44,784 nucleotides of DNA from Chloroflexota bacterium (GCA_019456165.1 VRUJ01000035.1:1-44784), one strand, 5' to 3'. Positions 1-8,635 are shown, counted from the first letter of the stretch. The notes: generated by a model not told the origin, from the sequence alone. Numbers and translations: made by a program.

Positions 1-120
1 AATTCCCTCAAGGAGGTGCAAGCGATCACAGAAGATTGGCTAGAAGAATATAATGCGATTCGTCCCCATGATGCCCTTGGAGGCTTGCCGCCTTATCAAT
101 ACGCATCAATCAACGCTTGA
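1..120 (+). CDS. IS3-family transposase OrfB, C-terminal end (partial)
   Basis: The first 40 codons are open and end in TGA. They encode the C-terminal tail of an IS3-family DDE transposase: the segment EEYNAIRPHDALGGLPPYQY matches the conserved end of the integrase catalytic core, where an N-x-x-RPH motif and the LGG...P sequence close the rve domain. The DDE residues lie outside the window, so activity cannot be judged. A likely element terminus follows at about 160. The family call is firm; the subgroup is not resolvable from this fragment. Confidence 0.85.
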   Translation, partial: NSLKEVQAITEDWLEEYNAIRPHDALGGLPPYQYASINA

Positions 121-160
121 TTTTCCACTTTCACCCTGCGCGAAAAATGGGGGCTTGACA
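1..160 (+). mobile_element. right end of an IS3-family insertion sequence
   Basis: The transposase stop at 120 is followed by 40 non-coding bases ending in GGGGGCTTGACA. Read inward this gives TGTCAAGCCCCC, which fits the TG...CA termini of IS3-family elements. The boundary at about 160 is inferred from this motif. The left end and the target duplication are outside the window, so it cannot be confirmed here. Confidence 0.6.
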
Positions 161-500
161 CCATCTTGATAAATATAACAAATCAGACCGTAATATCCAA
201 AGTTAGAATCTGTCTTATTCTTCCGTTTAATTCTTGTCTGCCAAATCCTTGCGCGTTTGTGTTAAATCCAATGTAACAGACTATAATTCCAGAAGGCTTT
301 ACAAACCTATTAGAACTAACCGTTTGTTATTAAAAATTAAAACTTAGGTATTTAACAGTTAGCTGTCGGTGAATCCCCACAAGTATGAATAATATATCTA
401 AAATAACTTGGGCACTCACTTAAGTTTATAATAGATTATTTGGGAGTAAATCGGTTGCGAGTCTGGATGTAAAATTAGAAGATATGCAAAGAGTTTTGGC
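161..500. other. AT-rich gene-free stretch before the glycosyltransferase
   Basis: No open frame with a credible start and no RNA gene is visible. The sequence is AT-rich. A TATAAT hexamer lies at 427-432 but lacks a -35 at the right distance (the nearest TTGGGC is only 13 bases away), so no promoter is called. The next gene may be read from somewhere in this stretch. Confidence 0.5.
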
Positions 501-1772
501 ATGAAAGGTCTGCGCTTCTGTATGTTGACGACTTTCTATCCGCCCTATAATTTTGGCGGCGATGGAGTGGCCGCCCAACGATTATCCCAAGCACTCGTGC
601 GCCGCGGGCACCACGTTACAGTTCTGCAAGACATAGATGCTTATAACTTATTGAGCCGAGGAGCGAAAGGGCCAAGTGAAGATCCCCCAGACGGTGTTGA
701 GGTAGTGCGCCTAAAAAGCGGTATCGGTGGCATGTCTGTGTTATTCACACAGCAAAGTGGGCGGCCGCTTATTAACGGTCGAAAGATTCAAAAGATTATC
801 AAAAAGGGAAATTTCGATGTCATTATTTTTCACAACATTTCTTTATTAGGGGGACCAAAGCTGCTGGCTGTTGGTGATGCCCTCAAGCTTTATATGGCTC
901 ATGAACACTGGTTAATTTGCCCGTCCCACGTCCTTTGGCGGCATAATCGCGAAGCTTGCACCGGGCGGGAGTGTCTGCGCTGCGTGATCCACTACCGCCG
1001 TCCGCCCCAATATTGGAGGTACACGCAATTCCTGGAAAATCAACTCCAGCACGTGGATACTTTTATCGCCATGAGCGAATTCAGCCGGGATAAGCACCAT
1101 GAGTTCGGTTTTTCTAAGGATATGGAAGTCATCAATAATTTCCTGCCAGAAGCCCCCAAAACGAACCTTTCGAGAGATAATGATTCTCCTCATACACGGC
1201 CATATTTCTTTTTCGCAGGCAGGTTGGAGCGCATCAAAGGGTTGGGGGAGGTAATCCCCATATTTAAGAATTACACCAACGCAGACCTGCTGATAGCCGG
1301 GGAAGGCGAATACGGCTCACAATTGAGGAAGCTTTCAAATGGAAATCCTAGGGTCAAATTCTTGGGTTCAATCACGCAGAATGAGCTAACCCGGCACTAT
1401 AAACACGCCATTGCCTTGATCGCTCCTTCGGTTGGTTATGAGACTTTCGGCATCGCTCTTATCGAAGCTTTTAGACAAGCAACACCCGTAATTGCCCGGC
1501 GGATCGGACCATTCCCGGAAATTGTGGAGCGCTGCGCAGGAGGAGTGTTGTTTGATGGTCCCGAAGAATTATTCCAAGCAATGCAGCAAATACAAGGAGA
1601 TACAGAATTAAGAAACAAGATGGCTCAGGACGCTTTCGCAGGCTTCCTGAAGTATTGGTCTGAAGATTTCGTTTTAGAGCAATTTCTCGAACTTATCCGA
1701 AAAACCGCTGCGTTAAAAGGGAGAATGGAAATTGTCACAAAACTTCTCTCTGAGACCGGGATTGATAAATAG
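501..1772 (+). CDS. GT4-family glycosyltransferase
   Basis: This 423-residue protein is a cytosolic, GT-B fold sugar-nucleotide transferase. The N-terminal Rossmann domain opens with the typical FCMLTTFYPPYNFGG loop, in which a GG sits after the first strand, then an R-x-L-x-x-A-L-x-x-R-G-H helix. The C-terminal domain carries FFFAGRLERIKG and the EX7E motif (E314 and E322 in YETFGIALIEAF), the signature of GT4. Cysteines cluster around residues 140-162, which is common in this subfamily. The ATG at 501 has no clear Shine-Dalgarno. With the membrane glycosyltransferase at 2291 it may take part in cell-surface glycan synthesis. The substrate cannot be predicted. Confidence 0.92.
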   Translation: MKGLRFCMLTTFYPPYNFGGDGVAAQRLSQALVRRGHHVTVLQDIDAYNLLSRGAKGPSEDPPDGVEVVRLKSGIGGMSVLFTQQSGRPLINGRKIQKIIKKGNFDVIIFHNISLLGGPKLLAVGDALKLYMAHEHWLICPSHVLWRHNREACTGRECLRCVIHYRRPPQYWRYTQFLENQLQHVDTFIAMSEFSRDKHHEFGFSKDMEVINNFLPEAPKTNLSRDNDSPHTRPYFFFAGRLERIKGLGEVIPIFKNYTNADLLIAGEGEYGSQLRKLSNGNPRVKFLGSITQNELTRHYKHAIALIAPSVGYETFGIALIEAFRQATPVIARRIGPFPEIVERCAGGVLFDGPEELFQAMQQIQGDTELRNKMAQDAFAGFLKYWSEDFVLEQFLELIRKTAALKGRMEIVTKLLSETGIDK

Positions 1773-1858
1773 TAAATGGTTCTAGCGCTCAAGGAACACC
1801 ACTCATGAGGTGTTAGCGCAGGAAAAATGACTAAACATATTCAAGAGAAATTTACCAC

Positions 1859-2233
1859 ATGACGAATACGCCTAAGCGCTTTATTGGGGAGGCAATCCAA
1901 GTTGATTTCAATAAGCCCCCCACCCTAGAGAAAAAGCCCGGCTGCCCGGACAGTTTTACCTGGCAAGGCCAAGATTACGGCATTATCGCATTACTCAAAG
2001 AATGGCACGACTACAAACGCAAAGGAGAGATGAGGCGTAATATTAAACCCAACCGTATTGAGAACGCAGAACGTCGTGGTTCCTGGGGTGTGGGGCGCGA
2101 CTATTACCGGGTGCAAACAGATAACGGCCAGATCTTCGATATTTACTACGACCGCGCTCCCCAAAACGTTGACCAACGCAAGGGAGGCTGGTTTTTATTC
2201 CGCGAGCTAACAGGAGGGCGACAACCAGAATGA
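1859..2233 (+). CDS. DUF6504-like small protein
   Basis: A 124-residue soluble protein with no signal peptide or membrane segment. It begins with a KRFIGEAIQVDF motif, then SFTWQGQDYGI...LLKEWHDY, and ends with DYYRVQTDNGQIFDIYYDR and GGWFLFREL. This order of short beta-strand motifs (FIGE, F-x-W-x-G, YRV-T-x-G-x-x-FD-YYD, W-L) is that of the DUF6504 family known from Chloroflexota and actinobacteria. No catalytic residues are known for the family and I cannot assign a function. It sits alone, 86 bases after the glycosyltransferase and 57 bases before the next gene, possibly in the same transcript. Confidence 0.75.
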   Translation: MTNTPKRFIGEAIQVDFNKPPTLEKKPGCPDSFTWQGQDYGIIALLKEWHDYKRKGEMRRNIKPNRIENAERRGSWGVGRDYYRVQTDNGQIFDIYYDRAPQNVDQRKGGWFLFRELTGGRQPE

Positions 2234-2290
2234 AAATTAAGCAGCAAGGTATAATTAGCAGCTCCATACAATCCCATCTTAGGGTAACCT

Positions 2291-3859
2291 GTGATTCAAG
2301 AAAACCAAAAATCCATCCAAAAAGTAATTAACCTAGTTCGAACTCCCGAATTTCAAATCAAAGCGCTTATCGGTGCGGCCATCGTCCTGCGCGTCGTATG
2401 GATCGCCTATACCAATTTCACCTATGAAGACGCCTTCATCACCTTCCGCTACTCCCGCCAATTGGCAGAAGGAAATGGGTTTGTCTACAACATTGGGGAA
2501 CGTGTTTACGGAACCACCACACCTCTTTTTACGATATTGACCTCAATATGGCTGCTGATTACAAGAAGTGATGTGGTCCTGGGGGGGCGCATACTGAATC
2601 TGGCTGCAACACTGGGGGCATTTATCTTGCTGGCAAAAACGCTCCGTAATGCTGGAAGCAGCCATGTACAGAGCTTCCTAGCTATATTTCTGCTGTCTTT
2701 CACATCCAAGCTTTGGATTATAGATACCGGGGGGATGGAAACATCCTTGGTGATCTTTTTTATGGCGGCTTCCTGGTACACTTATGTTAAAGGGGAAATT
2801 AGATGGACTGGGATACTTTTGGGGTTTCTATTACTAACCAGGCCAGATACTTTCCTTTGGCCAGTTTCCCTAGGAATCATCGAACTATTCTCGAAACCCA
2901 AAAACGCCTTCCGTATGGCCTTGGCAGCTGGCTTGACTTATCTTCCCTGGGCGATTTTCGCTACACTATACTTTGGCTCTCCCATACCTCACACAGTCAT
3001 CGCCAAATGGGTGGCATACGTTGAGCTAGATCAGAATCCATATTCCTATAAGCTAGCTATTATCACTGGTTGGCTGGGGCCATTGGACATACCCGGAGAA
3101 TTCTACAAAGTCAAAATCTGGTTGGAACGAATTGTTATGGGGTTTGGGGCCATTCAAATCATCTACATTTTCAAGAATAAAAAACTGGCTGTTCTACCTC
3201 TCTTTGGTATCCTTGAACTAATCCGCATCGTTTTTACACGTACCACTTTTTTCCACCGTTATTTCATCCCATTATTCTGGGTTGGGATGATCTTATTCGG
3301 ATTAGGTTTGGGCTATATTTGGAATTTCGTGCGCATCTCGCCAAGGTTTAAAAAATTATTGGGCGCGGCAATATTGCTGGCGGGAGTTTACGTAAGCTTT
3401 GATTGGGGATTTCAAAAAGCTCTGGCTGTAAAAGACTTGCAGATATATCGGCAGGAAGCCTCACTGCAGGCAATTGGATTGTGGCTAAATGCAAACACCC
3501 CTCCAGATTCACGCGTCCAGCTAGAACCCTTAGGGTACGTGGGTTATTATTCTGACAGAACGATGCTAGATGAAGTAGGGCTGGTTACTCCGAGGATGGT
3601 TGAATATAAACAGGCGGGGATACTGGATTTGCATGAATACCTGCGGGCTTTCGATCCGGATTATTACGTGATCCATTGTGACGATTCTGCATACATGCGC
3701 GCTAGAGTTATCGACCCAGTTAACCTCTTGGTAACGAATTACGACCTTAGGGTAACATTCAACCCCCTGAATTTCAATGCGGGTGAGGAAGCATACTCAG
3801 GCGGTCTGCCGCGTTTATCTTGTTACGAAATATGGGGGAAAATTGATCGCGAATCTTGA
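2291..3859 (+). CDS. multi-pass membrane glycosyltransferase (GT-C, GT39/AftB-like)
   Basis: A 522-residue integral membrane protein starting with GTG. After a first membrane segment (about residues 24-41) comes the first-loop motif YEDAFITFRYSRQLAEGNG, with acidic residues E46 and D47. An acidic pair at this place is the signature of GT-C lipid-linked sugar transferases (PMT/ArnT/AftB types). About ten further hydrophobic segments follow to residue 370. The C-terminal 140 residues form a soluble, probably external domain (GLWLNANTPPDSRV...YVIHCDDSAY). It should transfer a sugar from a polyprenyl-phosphate donor outside the membrane. Donor and acceptor are not predictable. It lies downstream of the GT4 enzyme on the same strand. 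Confidence 0.8.
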   Translation: MIQENQKSIQKVINLVRTPEFQIKALIGAAIVLRVVWIAYTNFTYEDAFITFRYSRQLAEGNGFVYNIGERVYGTTTPLFTILTSIWLLITRSDVVLGGRILNLAATLGAFILLAKTLRNAGSSHVQSFLAIFLLSFTSKLWIIDTGGMETSLVIFFMAASWYTYVKGEIRWTGILLGFLLLTRPDTFLWPVSLGIIELFSKPKNAFRMALAAGLTYLPWAIFATLYFGSPIPHTVIAKWVAYVELDQNPYSYKLAIITGWLGPLDIPGEFYKVKIWLERIVMGFGAIQIIYIFKNKKLAVLPLFGILELIRIVFTRTTFFHRYFIPLFWVGMILFGLGLGYIWNFVRISPRFKKLLGAAILLAGVYVSFDWGFQKALAVKDLQIYRQEASLQAIGLWLNANTPPDSRVQLEPLGYVGYYSDRTMLDEVGLVTPRMVEYKQAGILDLHEYLRAFDPDYYVIHCDDSAYMRARVIDPVNLLVTNYDLRVTFNPLNFNAGEEAYSGGLPRLSCYEIWGKIDRES

Positions 3860-3894
3860 TTTCTACTAAAACCTAAGAAAACTTTCAATATGCA

Positions 3895-5574
3895 TTAGGG
3901 CAGATCAACAGAGTTGAGAATAGCATCTAGTGTTTGAAGCCCCGTAATGCGTTTGACCGGGTAGGCTTCCCCCAGGATATGGATACCGAGTGAGTCATTA
4001 GGATCCATCCCATTATTAGGCAATCCCTGAACGGCAGCCCAATAATTTGTGAGTGGGATATCGAAATCGTAAGCAACTTGAGCCATGATGCGGTTGAGAG
4101 GGTAATTTGGTCCCGTTGCATCAGCTTTGTTTACAATTATAGGCAGTACATTCCGATCGATCAGGTACTGTACGGTAGAACGCAGCCTAGAATCAAATTC
4201 GGCATCATTGCCTGCACCCCAATTTGTACCCAGCATAATGAGAGCAACATTGGGGTTATTAACACGCAACTCACAATCCATTGGGGATTCGCCAGATTCG
4301 CAGCGAGTACGGTCTGCCCAATAAACTGAATATAAAGAAGCGACGGTATTACCAAAAGCAACCGTAACACTCTCTCGCCCCCAATTTCCAGCGTATTGAT
4401 CTACAGCAGATTGCAAGTAGCTTAATTCCTCCTGTAGTTCAAACGTATCCCAATCGTAGCGGCCAAACAAAAGCCATTGAGGTGCTTGGCAATCTCCCAT
4501 TACGGATAAATGATTTGGATTATTGCCTGCGGCAACTCCACGGAGGTAGATCTCTTCGGCATTTTTGCTGATCGGAGGGATAACCGGCCAGTTCTGCCAG
4601 TCGTTGGGATCCATACGTACGTCCACCGGCTCCCAAACACCGCTCTCCTGCTCCATAGCAATATCCTGGCCCACAAGGAAAAAACCCGCGCAGGCAAAAT
4701 TCGGACCGCTATCAATTGCCTCAGCAAACCCCCATTCGAGAAACTGGTAATTAATAAAATACTCGCCGATAAAAACGTAACGCAATAATCTGCCCTGTTC
4801 ATCCGCATCGCTCTTATCTTTTACCAGGATGACATATTGACCTTCCAGGGTGCGGTTGATATCAAAAGCTTGAGCCCCATATGGCTGGTCAAGCTCGGGG
4901 GCATCTATACCAATGTAGCGGATCGTGACCAGTTGCCCGTTGAGTTCCACATGAAGACTTTCGGAATCAGTGACTGTAACAACTTGCGCGACCTCGCGCG
5001 GCGATTCCGTCGGGACACAGTAGGCAGATGGGATATTGGCAAGCGGGTCAACCGTTGGTTCCAACTCAATTTGACTGGGAATTTCGATCACGGTTGTAGG
5101 TTCTGCTAGGATAAAACTATTTACCTGATCTTCTTCCTGAGGAGCGCTAGTAATAACATATTCTGTCTGGGTTGGCAGCGGTTCGGACACCATATCAAGT
5201 ATTGATGCCAAGGTTTGCCCATCTGACCCGAAGTAAAAACCCAAAAACGAAATCGTTGTTACCGGTAGAACCAGGCTAAAAACCAATATCCCTCGTACAA
5301 GTCTACGGCGCAGCTTTTTAGAACGGATTTTTTCTTTTTGTAATATTAACCGCTGAATGCCTTTACGGGCTTTTTCGTTCTTAGGATCGATCTCCAATAC
5401 TTTTTTAAGGCATCCCTTCTGCTTGGCAGGATCGTCCAAACACTTGGAGAGTAGCAACCAGGCTTGTTTATCCTTGGGATAGTCTTTAAGATGCGAGACA
5501 AGTAAAGCGGCGGCTTGCTCTTTTTTACCAGCGCGAATATGCGCTTTTAATTTCTTCATTAAATGGTCGGCCAT
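3895..5574 (-). CDS. TPR - membrane anchor - thermonuclease-like - SGNH-like fusion protein
   Basis: About 559 residues from the ATG at 5574, which is preceded by GGATGG. The frame is open upstream to a TTG at 5622 that has no ribosome site. An N-terminal helical/TPR-like part (about residues 5-80) precedes one membrane anchor (93-115). The outside part begins with an SNase domain (about 190-320) that keeps the staphylococcal nuclease residues: R219, D224 and E227 in IRYIGIDAPE, and R262 in EQGRLLRY. The last 200 residues resemble an SGNH hydrolase (MGDCQA, then LIMLGTNW, then DSLGIH), but block I has Cys362 where the nucleophilic Ser is expected. It could be a cell-surface nuclease with an accessory esterase-like domain. 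The domain calls are good; the role is inference. Confidence 0.8.
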   Translation of the reverse strand: MADHLMKKLKAHIRAGKKEQAAALLVSHLKDYPKDKQAWLLLSKCLDDPAKQKGCLKKVLEIDPKNEKARKGIQRLILQKEKIRSKKLRRRLVRGILVFSLVLPVTTISFLGFYFGSDGQTLASILDMVSEPLPTQTEYVITSAPQEEDQVNSFILAEPTTVIEIPSQIELEPTVDPLANIPSAYCVPTESPREVAQVVTVTDSESLHVELNGQLVTIRYIGIDAPELDQPYGAQAFDINRTLEGQYVILVKDKSDADEQGRLLRYVFIGEYFINYQFLEWGFAEAIDSGPNFACAGFFLVGQDIAMEQESGVWEPVDVRMDPNDWQNWPVIPPISKNAEEIYLRGVAAGNNPNHLSVMGDCQAPQWLLFGRYDWDTFELQEELSYLQSAVDQYAGNWGRESVTVAFGNTVASLYSVYWADRTRCESGESPMDCELRVNNPNVALIMLGTNWGAGNDAEFDSRLRSTVQYLIDRNVLPIIVNKADATGPNYPLNRIMAQVAYDFDIPLTNYWAAVQGLPNNGMDPNDSLGIHILGEAYPVKRITGLQTLDAILNSVDLP

Positions 5575-5874
5575 ATGCCATCCGTTGCAGTTTTCGGGCC
5601 AGGATTTACCTGGATTATACAAGGCTTTGGTGAGTTAAACATTAATTGTTAATGGTTGATTCGTACTCTTTTAGTTGAAAAACCTAGAAAAAAGTATCAT
5701 TTATCCTTGCATTCCCCCCGTCAATGACTAGACATTCATTCTTATTATCCCGGGTAGAAGATAATCCTTGGTACTATTTTACCATCTCTGAGAATAGGAC
5801 GGCAATAACTGAAATCAAAAAAACGAATTCAAGCAAACAGGAGATCCAGAGGTCAATCAGGTGAGGACGAAAGT
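5575..5874. other. divergent intergenic region
   Basis: Three hundred bases separate the leftward nuclease fusion from the rightward winged-helix gene, so promoters for both must lie here. I see no hexamer pair good enough to call and no open frame with a ribosome site. A run of six C at about 5714 and a CCCGGG at 5749 are the only compositional oddities. Confidence 0.4.
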
Positions 5875-6297
5875 TTGCTGGAGCTTCTTACAAAGCTTTT
5901 ATTGGAAATGCAAGGTGGGGAATCGAAAAAAAGAGAAGACGGGGAAAACCTCTCCGATTCGCAATCCACAAATGAGACCACCGAAGATAAAACTACGAAC
6001 TCTTCTAGCCAGGCTGCGCTGCGTCTTCTAGATCTGGTGATTAAGGAAAAAGAAAGCAGGTTGCGGGCAAAAAGGGAAAAACAGCGTCAGGAAGAAGCTG
6101 AGTTAAGGAGGTTAGTGCTAAGCTGCATACGGGAGAATGGGAAAATTGGCTGGAAGGATATTGCCCACATGACCGACGAAAACACAGCCGAAGATATCAA
6201 AAGAGCAATACGAGCTTTGCGCCGCAAAGGTTTAATTGAACGCGTGGATGGTGGGGGAAAAGGGGTTAGTGCAGTTTATGATATTTGTTCGAGATAA
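5875..6297 (+). CDS. small winged-helix-like protein
   Basis: A 140-residue soluble protein. No ATG or GTG occurs in frame between the upstream stop at 5806 and the TTG at 5875. That TTG has a GAGG eight bases upstream and is taken as the start. Residues 1-55 are acidic and low in complexity, 55-80 are a charged Lys/Arg/Glu-rich helix, and 80-140 look like a winged helix (LVLSCIRENGKIGWKDIAHM...IKRAIRALRRKGLIERVDGG), the last part being the recognition helix and wing. A DNA-binding role is likely from this fold alone. No ligand domain is present. It converges with the receiver gene ending at 6347. Confidence 0.6.
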   Translation: MLELLTKLLLEMQGGESKKREDGENLSDSQSTNETTEDKTTNSSSQAALRLLDLVIKEKESRLRAKREKQRQEEAELRRLVLSCIRENGKIGWKDIAHMTDENTAEDIKRAIRALRRKGLIERVDGGGKGVSAVYDICSR

Positions 6298-6346
6298 GGT
6301 TAAGTTTTAGTAATAATCCAACAAATATCCCCAGTCTAGAGTGCGT

Positions 6347-6706
6347 TCACAATAAATCTGCAATCAATTCTCTTAACTGTTTAACTTTAACCGGTTTGAT
6401 AATTACGGTCTCGACGGCATCTTCGAGATCGTCTGCCAGCTTTGAATATGCGGTAATGATTATTACGCGAGTGTCTGTCAACCGTTCGTCACTACGAATT
6501 TCGTGGAGTATTTCCGCTCCGGAATCATCATCGTCGAGCCTAAGATCCAATAAGACAAAATCCGGAACAGATTTCTCCAACCAGTTTAAGGCTGTATCTG
6601 AGGAATATACAATTTCCGAATCGACCCCGGTAGGTTCTAGGATGCGGCGGTAAAGCCTCGCCGAATCACGGTCGTCTTCAACAATCAGAGCAAGTGGGTT
6701 ACTCAT
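6347..6706 (-). CDS. single-domain response regulator (receiver)
   Basis: A CheY-like receiver of 119 residues with no output domain. It has the acidic pocket (E10, D11 and D12 in LIVEDDRD), the phosphoacceptor D54 in FVLLDLRLDDDDSG, the switch Thr in VIIITAY and the conserved Lys in IIKPVK. The start is placed at the ATG at 6706 because AAAGGA lies five to eight bases upstream; an extended frame to 6730 would overlap the preceding gene more. It overlaps that HTH gene by 8 bases, so the two are translationally coupled. The loop after D54 has an unusual run of four Asp. The cognate kinase is not next to it. Confidence 0.88.
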   Translation of the reverse strand: MSNPLALIVEDDRDSARLYRRILEPTGVDSEIVYSSDTALNWLEKSVPDFVLLDLRLDDDDSGAEILHEIRSDERLTDTRVIIITAYSKLADDLEDAVETVIIKPVKVKQLRELIADLL

Positions 6707-6905
6707 CCCTGTCCTTTCGCGGCCTGCCACCTTTATTCTTGGGTGCGGTTTTGTAAGCTTCTATGGATCCAGTATCAATCAAGTAATAGGGCACGGGGAC
6801 AGCTTCTATCGCCGCTTCTAATACACCTCTGCTTATTAGCCTAGTGATTTGCCGTTTACTCACTTCTAAGTAATCGGATGCTTCTCTAGCTGTCATATCG
6901 TACAT
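6699..6905 (-). CDS. excisionase/MerR-type helix-turn-helix protein
   Basis: A 68-residue DNA-binding protein. Residues 4-30 (MTAREASDYLEVSKRQITRLISRG) form the helix-turn-helix of the excisionase-like group, followed by a beta-hairpin (PYYLIDTGSIEAY) and a basic tail with GGRPRK, an AT-hook-like minor-groove motif. It overlaps the receiver gene, so the pair is an operon. An HTH with no effector domain next to an orphan receiver suggests that the receiver could modulate this DNA-binding partner; that is inference. No ribosome site precedes the ATG, but a promoter sits directly against it (see 6912-6940). Confidence 0.75.
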   Translation of the reverse strand: MYDMTAREASDYLEVSKRQITRLISRGVLEAAIEAVPVPYYLIDTGSIEAYKTAPKNKGGRPRKDRDE

Positions 6906-6911
6906 AGAGAC

Positions 6912-6940
6912 ATAGTAGCATTAAAACTGGGTCTGGGCAA
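6912..6940 (-). promoter_or_regulatory. sigma70-type promoter, leaderless start
   Basis: Read on the minus strand, TTGCCC (6940-6935) and TACTAT (6917-6912) are separated by exactly 17 bases. The -10 box ends six bases before the ATG of the helix-turn-helix gene at 6905, so transcription should begin at or within a base or two of the start codon. This agrees with the missing Shine-Dalgarno. Four of six -35 bases and five of six -10 bases match the consensus. Confidence 0.4.
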
Positions 6941-7084
6941 GGACATAGTTTAGAGAGGAGTTTACAATTTCGAAAGGGTTGTGAAGAAACACGCAGTAAG
7001 CCGTGGTGAATGCTGGCATTCTCTATAATATTTCCCAGAATTAAATAATCAAAGTTCATATAATGATGCCATTGAGAAGATCAT

Positions 7085-7125
7085 AAAAAAAAGTCTCCCC
7101 TCAAGGACAACTCTTGAGAGGAGAC
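7085..7125 (-). terminator. rho-independent terminator
   Basis: A 13-base stem (GTCTCCTCTCAAG with CTTGAGGGGAGAC on the minus strand, a single G-T wobble, seven-base loop) is followed on the minus strand by eight T. It lies 35 bases after the stop of the NBR1-Ig lipoprotein gene and should end its transcript. Confidence 0.9.
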
Positions 7126-7159
7126 AGGTATGCAAGTAAATTAGTCGCAGAAAATTATT

Positions 7160-8164
7160 CTATGGGATCTCAAATACTACGGATTTTTCTACACATGTGC
7201 CGCCTAAATTATCCTCCGAGCACAATTTCAACGTGAAACGGGCATCATTGCCGCTAATCGGTGCAGCGATGGTTGCGTGGATGTAATATGTCAATCCGGG
7301 ATCAGCATCTGAATCACCAATTGCACAACTAGCAGCATTGGTTCTAAATGGTGTATTACTTGTAAACGGCCCATACAAGGTGCCTGACGCAGTTATGTCG
7401 TCAATCGTAATCTGGGAGGACTGCAGAAATTCACTACCAGTGTTAATTATTTTTACGTTTGGAAACACAGCGCCACCACAGTCATGAGTATTTACATACT
7501 CCATACTAAAATTATATGGCGATGAAACAACGATCTCTACATAGAAAGGTGCTCCACTGGCCCCCAAGCCAAAGACCACATTTGATGAATTGCGCAGCTT
7601 CCAATCCCCACGGTACTCGCCCGGTGAATTCGGCGCGGTCAAATCAACCGACACATCAACTGTCTGGTTGGGAGCAACTGTGCTGTTGGTCAACTGTACC
7701 GAAGCAGGCCCTCCCATGGCATCTTGTCCAAAGAAATACAAATCATAGCCCGAAGTCCATGTGCAAGAACCGGTGTTCTTTAACCGCCAGGTCTTGGTGA
7801 AGTTTTCTCCAGGATCCATCTCAGTGCCATCGGGAATAGTTACATCTGAAACGAAGGCTGCCCTATCACAAGGTATAGCCTCCGTCGGGACGAGCGTTCT
7901 TGTGGGTATATTTGTCGGCGTACGCGTGGCGGTAGGTTGTACAGGGCCAACAGAGGGCTGGGTTGGTGTTGCCGTTGAAGGTAATGGTTGGCCGCCCGGG
8001 ACAGCGCTCTGGGTTAATCGCGCAGCTACCGTTAGAACCGTGGCGTTATTGACCGCGTCTGGATCCGAAATTTCTGGAGTTGAGGTAGATCTGGGCCAAT
8101 TGCAACCCCCGAGTATTACTAGTGATGTTAGTAAAATAGCGATAAGAATTTTTCTCCCGTACAT
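7160..8164 (-). CDS. NBR1-Ig-like domain lipoprotein
   Basis: A 334-residue lipoprotein from the ATG at 8164, chosen because AAGGAG lies seven bases upstream and the signal peptide begins there; a longer frame reaches 8311 but adds no recognisable sequence. The hydrophobic segment ends in the lipobox LGGC (Cys21). A Thr/Pro-rich linker follows to about residue 95. The NBR1-Ig fold comes next (FVSDVTIPDGTEMDPGENF, KTWRLKNTGSCTW, SPGEYRGDWKL), a fold first described in the eukaryotic autophagy receptor NBR1 and common in Anaerolineae lipoproteins. The last 120 residues contain four cysteines and another beta-rich domain that I do not recognise. It is anchored on the outer face of the membrane, probably for binding. 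Ligand unknown. Confidence 0.85.
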   Translation of the reverse strand: MYGRKILIAILLTSLVILGGCNWPRSTSTPEISDPDAVNNATVLTVAARLTQSAVPGGQPLPSTATPTQPSVGPVQPTATRTPTNIPTRTLVPTEAIPCDRAAFVSDVTIPDGTEMDPGENFTKTWRLKNTGSCTWTSGYDLYFFGQDAMGGPASVQLTNSTVAPNQTVDVSVDLTAPNSPGEYRGDWKLRNSSNVVFGLGASGAPFYVEIVVSSPYNFSMEYVNTHDCGGAVFPNVKIINTGSEFLQSSQITIDDITASGTLYGPFTSNTPFRTNAASCAIGDSDADPGLTYYIHATIAAPISGNDARFTLKLCSEDNLGGTCVEKSVVFEIP

Positions 8165-8635
8165 GCTTCTTCTCCTTGAGGTAAAAAACCTCGATCCTGA
8201 CTGAATTTTGTTCAGCACTGTTTGCAAACCTGGGTATATAACTCTGCCCAGAGACACATTTTCAGGATAATGTGCACAAATAATCATACAACATATTAAA
8301 CGATTAAGCAATTTAAATAGTTCCCACCAATCTTATACAGAAATCTTCTGTGATAATTACATTTAAATTTCAACCGACAGATATTAGATTTTTACCAAGA
8401 TTCAATTTGAAAATCACCTGATTGATACTTTTTCCTGCCCTCCTAACCCTACTCTAGCTCGTAAAGGAATATCCTAAGGTTATTTAATTATTACGAAGGT
8501 GTGTACGGCTTAACAATTCCGAGACTCTGGGTTGCTGCACTCCTCAGAAAGTCATTCCTAGAAACCGGATCCCTTACATGTCACTCTGAGCACAGCGAAG
8601 AGTCTAGCGAAGAATCTGGGTTTTACACTTTCAAC
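8165..8635. other. gene-free stretch with a dispersed repeat
   Basis: About 470 bases lie between two leftward genes. The half next to the NBR1-Ig gene (8165-8480) is AT-rich and should hold its promoter; AAGGAG for that gene is at 8172-8177. The other half contains the dispersed repeat at 8579-8620. A frame from 8501 to 8752 runs through the repeat and into the peptidase gene on the other strand, and I do not take it as real. Confidence 0.5.
8579..8620 (+). repeat. dispersed TCATTCTGAGC-type repeat unit
   Basis: The sequence TGTCACTCTGAGCACAGCGA is followed by two near copies of AGCGAAGARTCT. It resembles the short intergenic element, of form TGTCATTCTGAGCG...GAAGAATCT, seen repeatedly in Chloroflexota and some other genomes. 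Here it has one substitution in the first block and an internal tandem copy of the second. No further copy was found in the window, so its repeat nature rests on recalled similarity. Confidence 0.45.

Noticed and set aside
408..432. TTGGGC and TATAAT upstream of the GT4 gene as a promoter.
   Set aside because: The spacer is only 13 bases, too short for a sigma70-type promoter.
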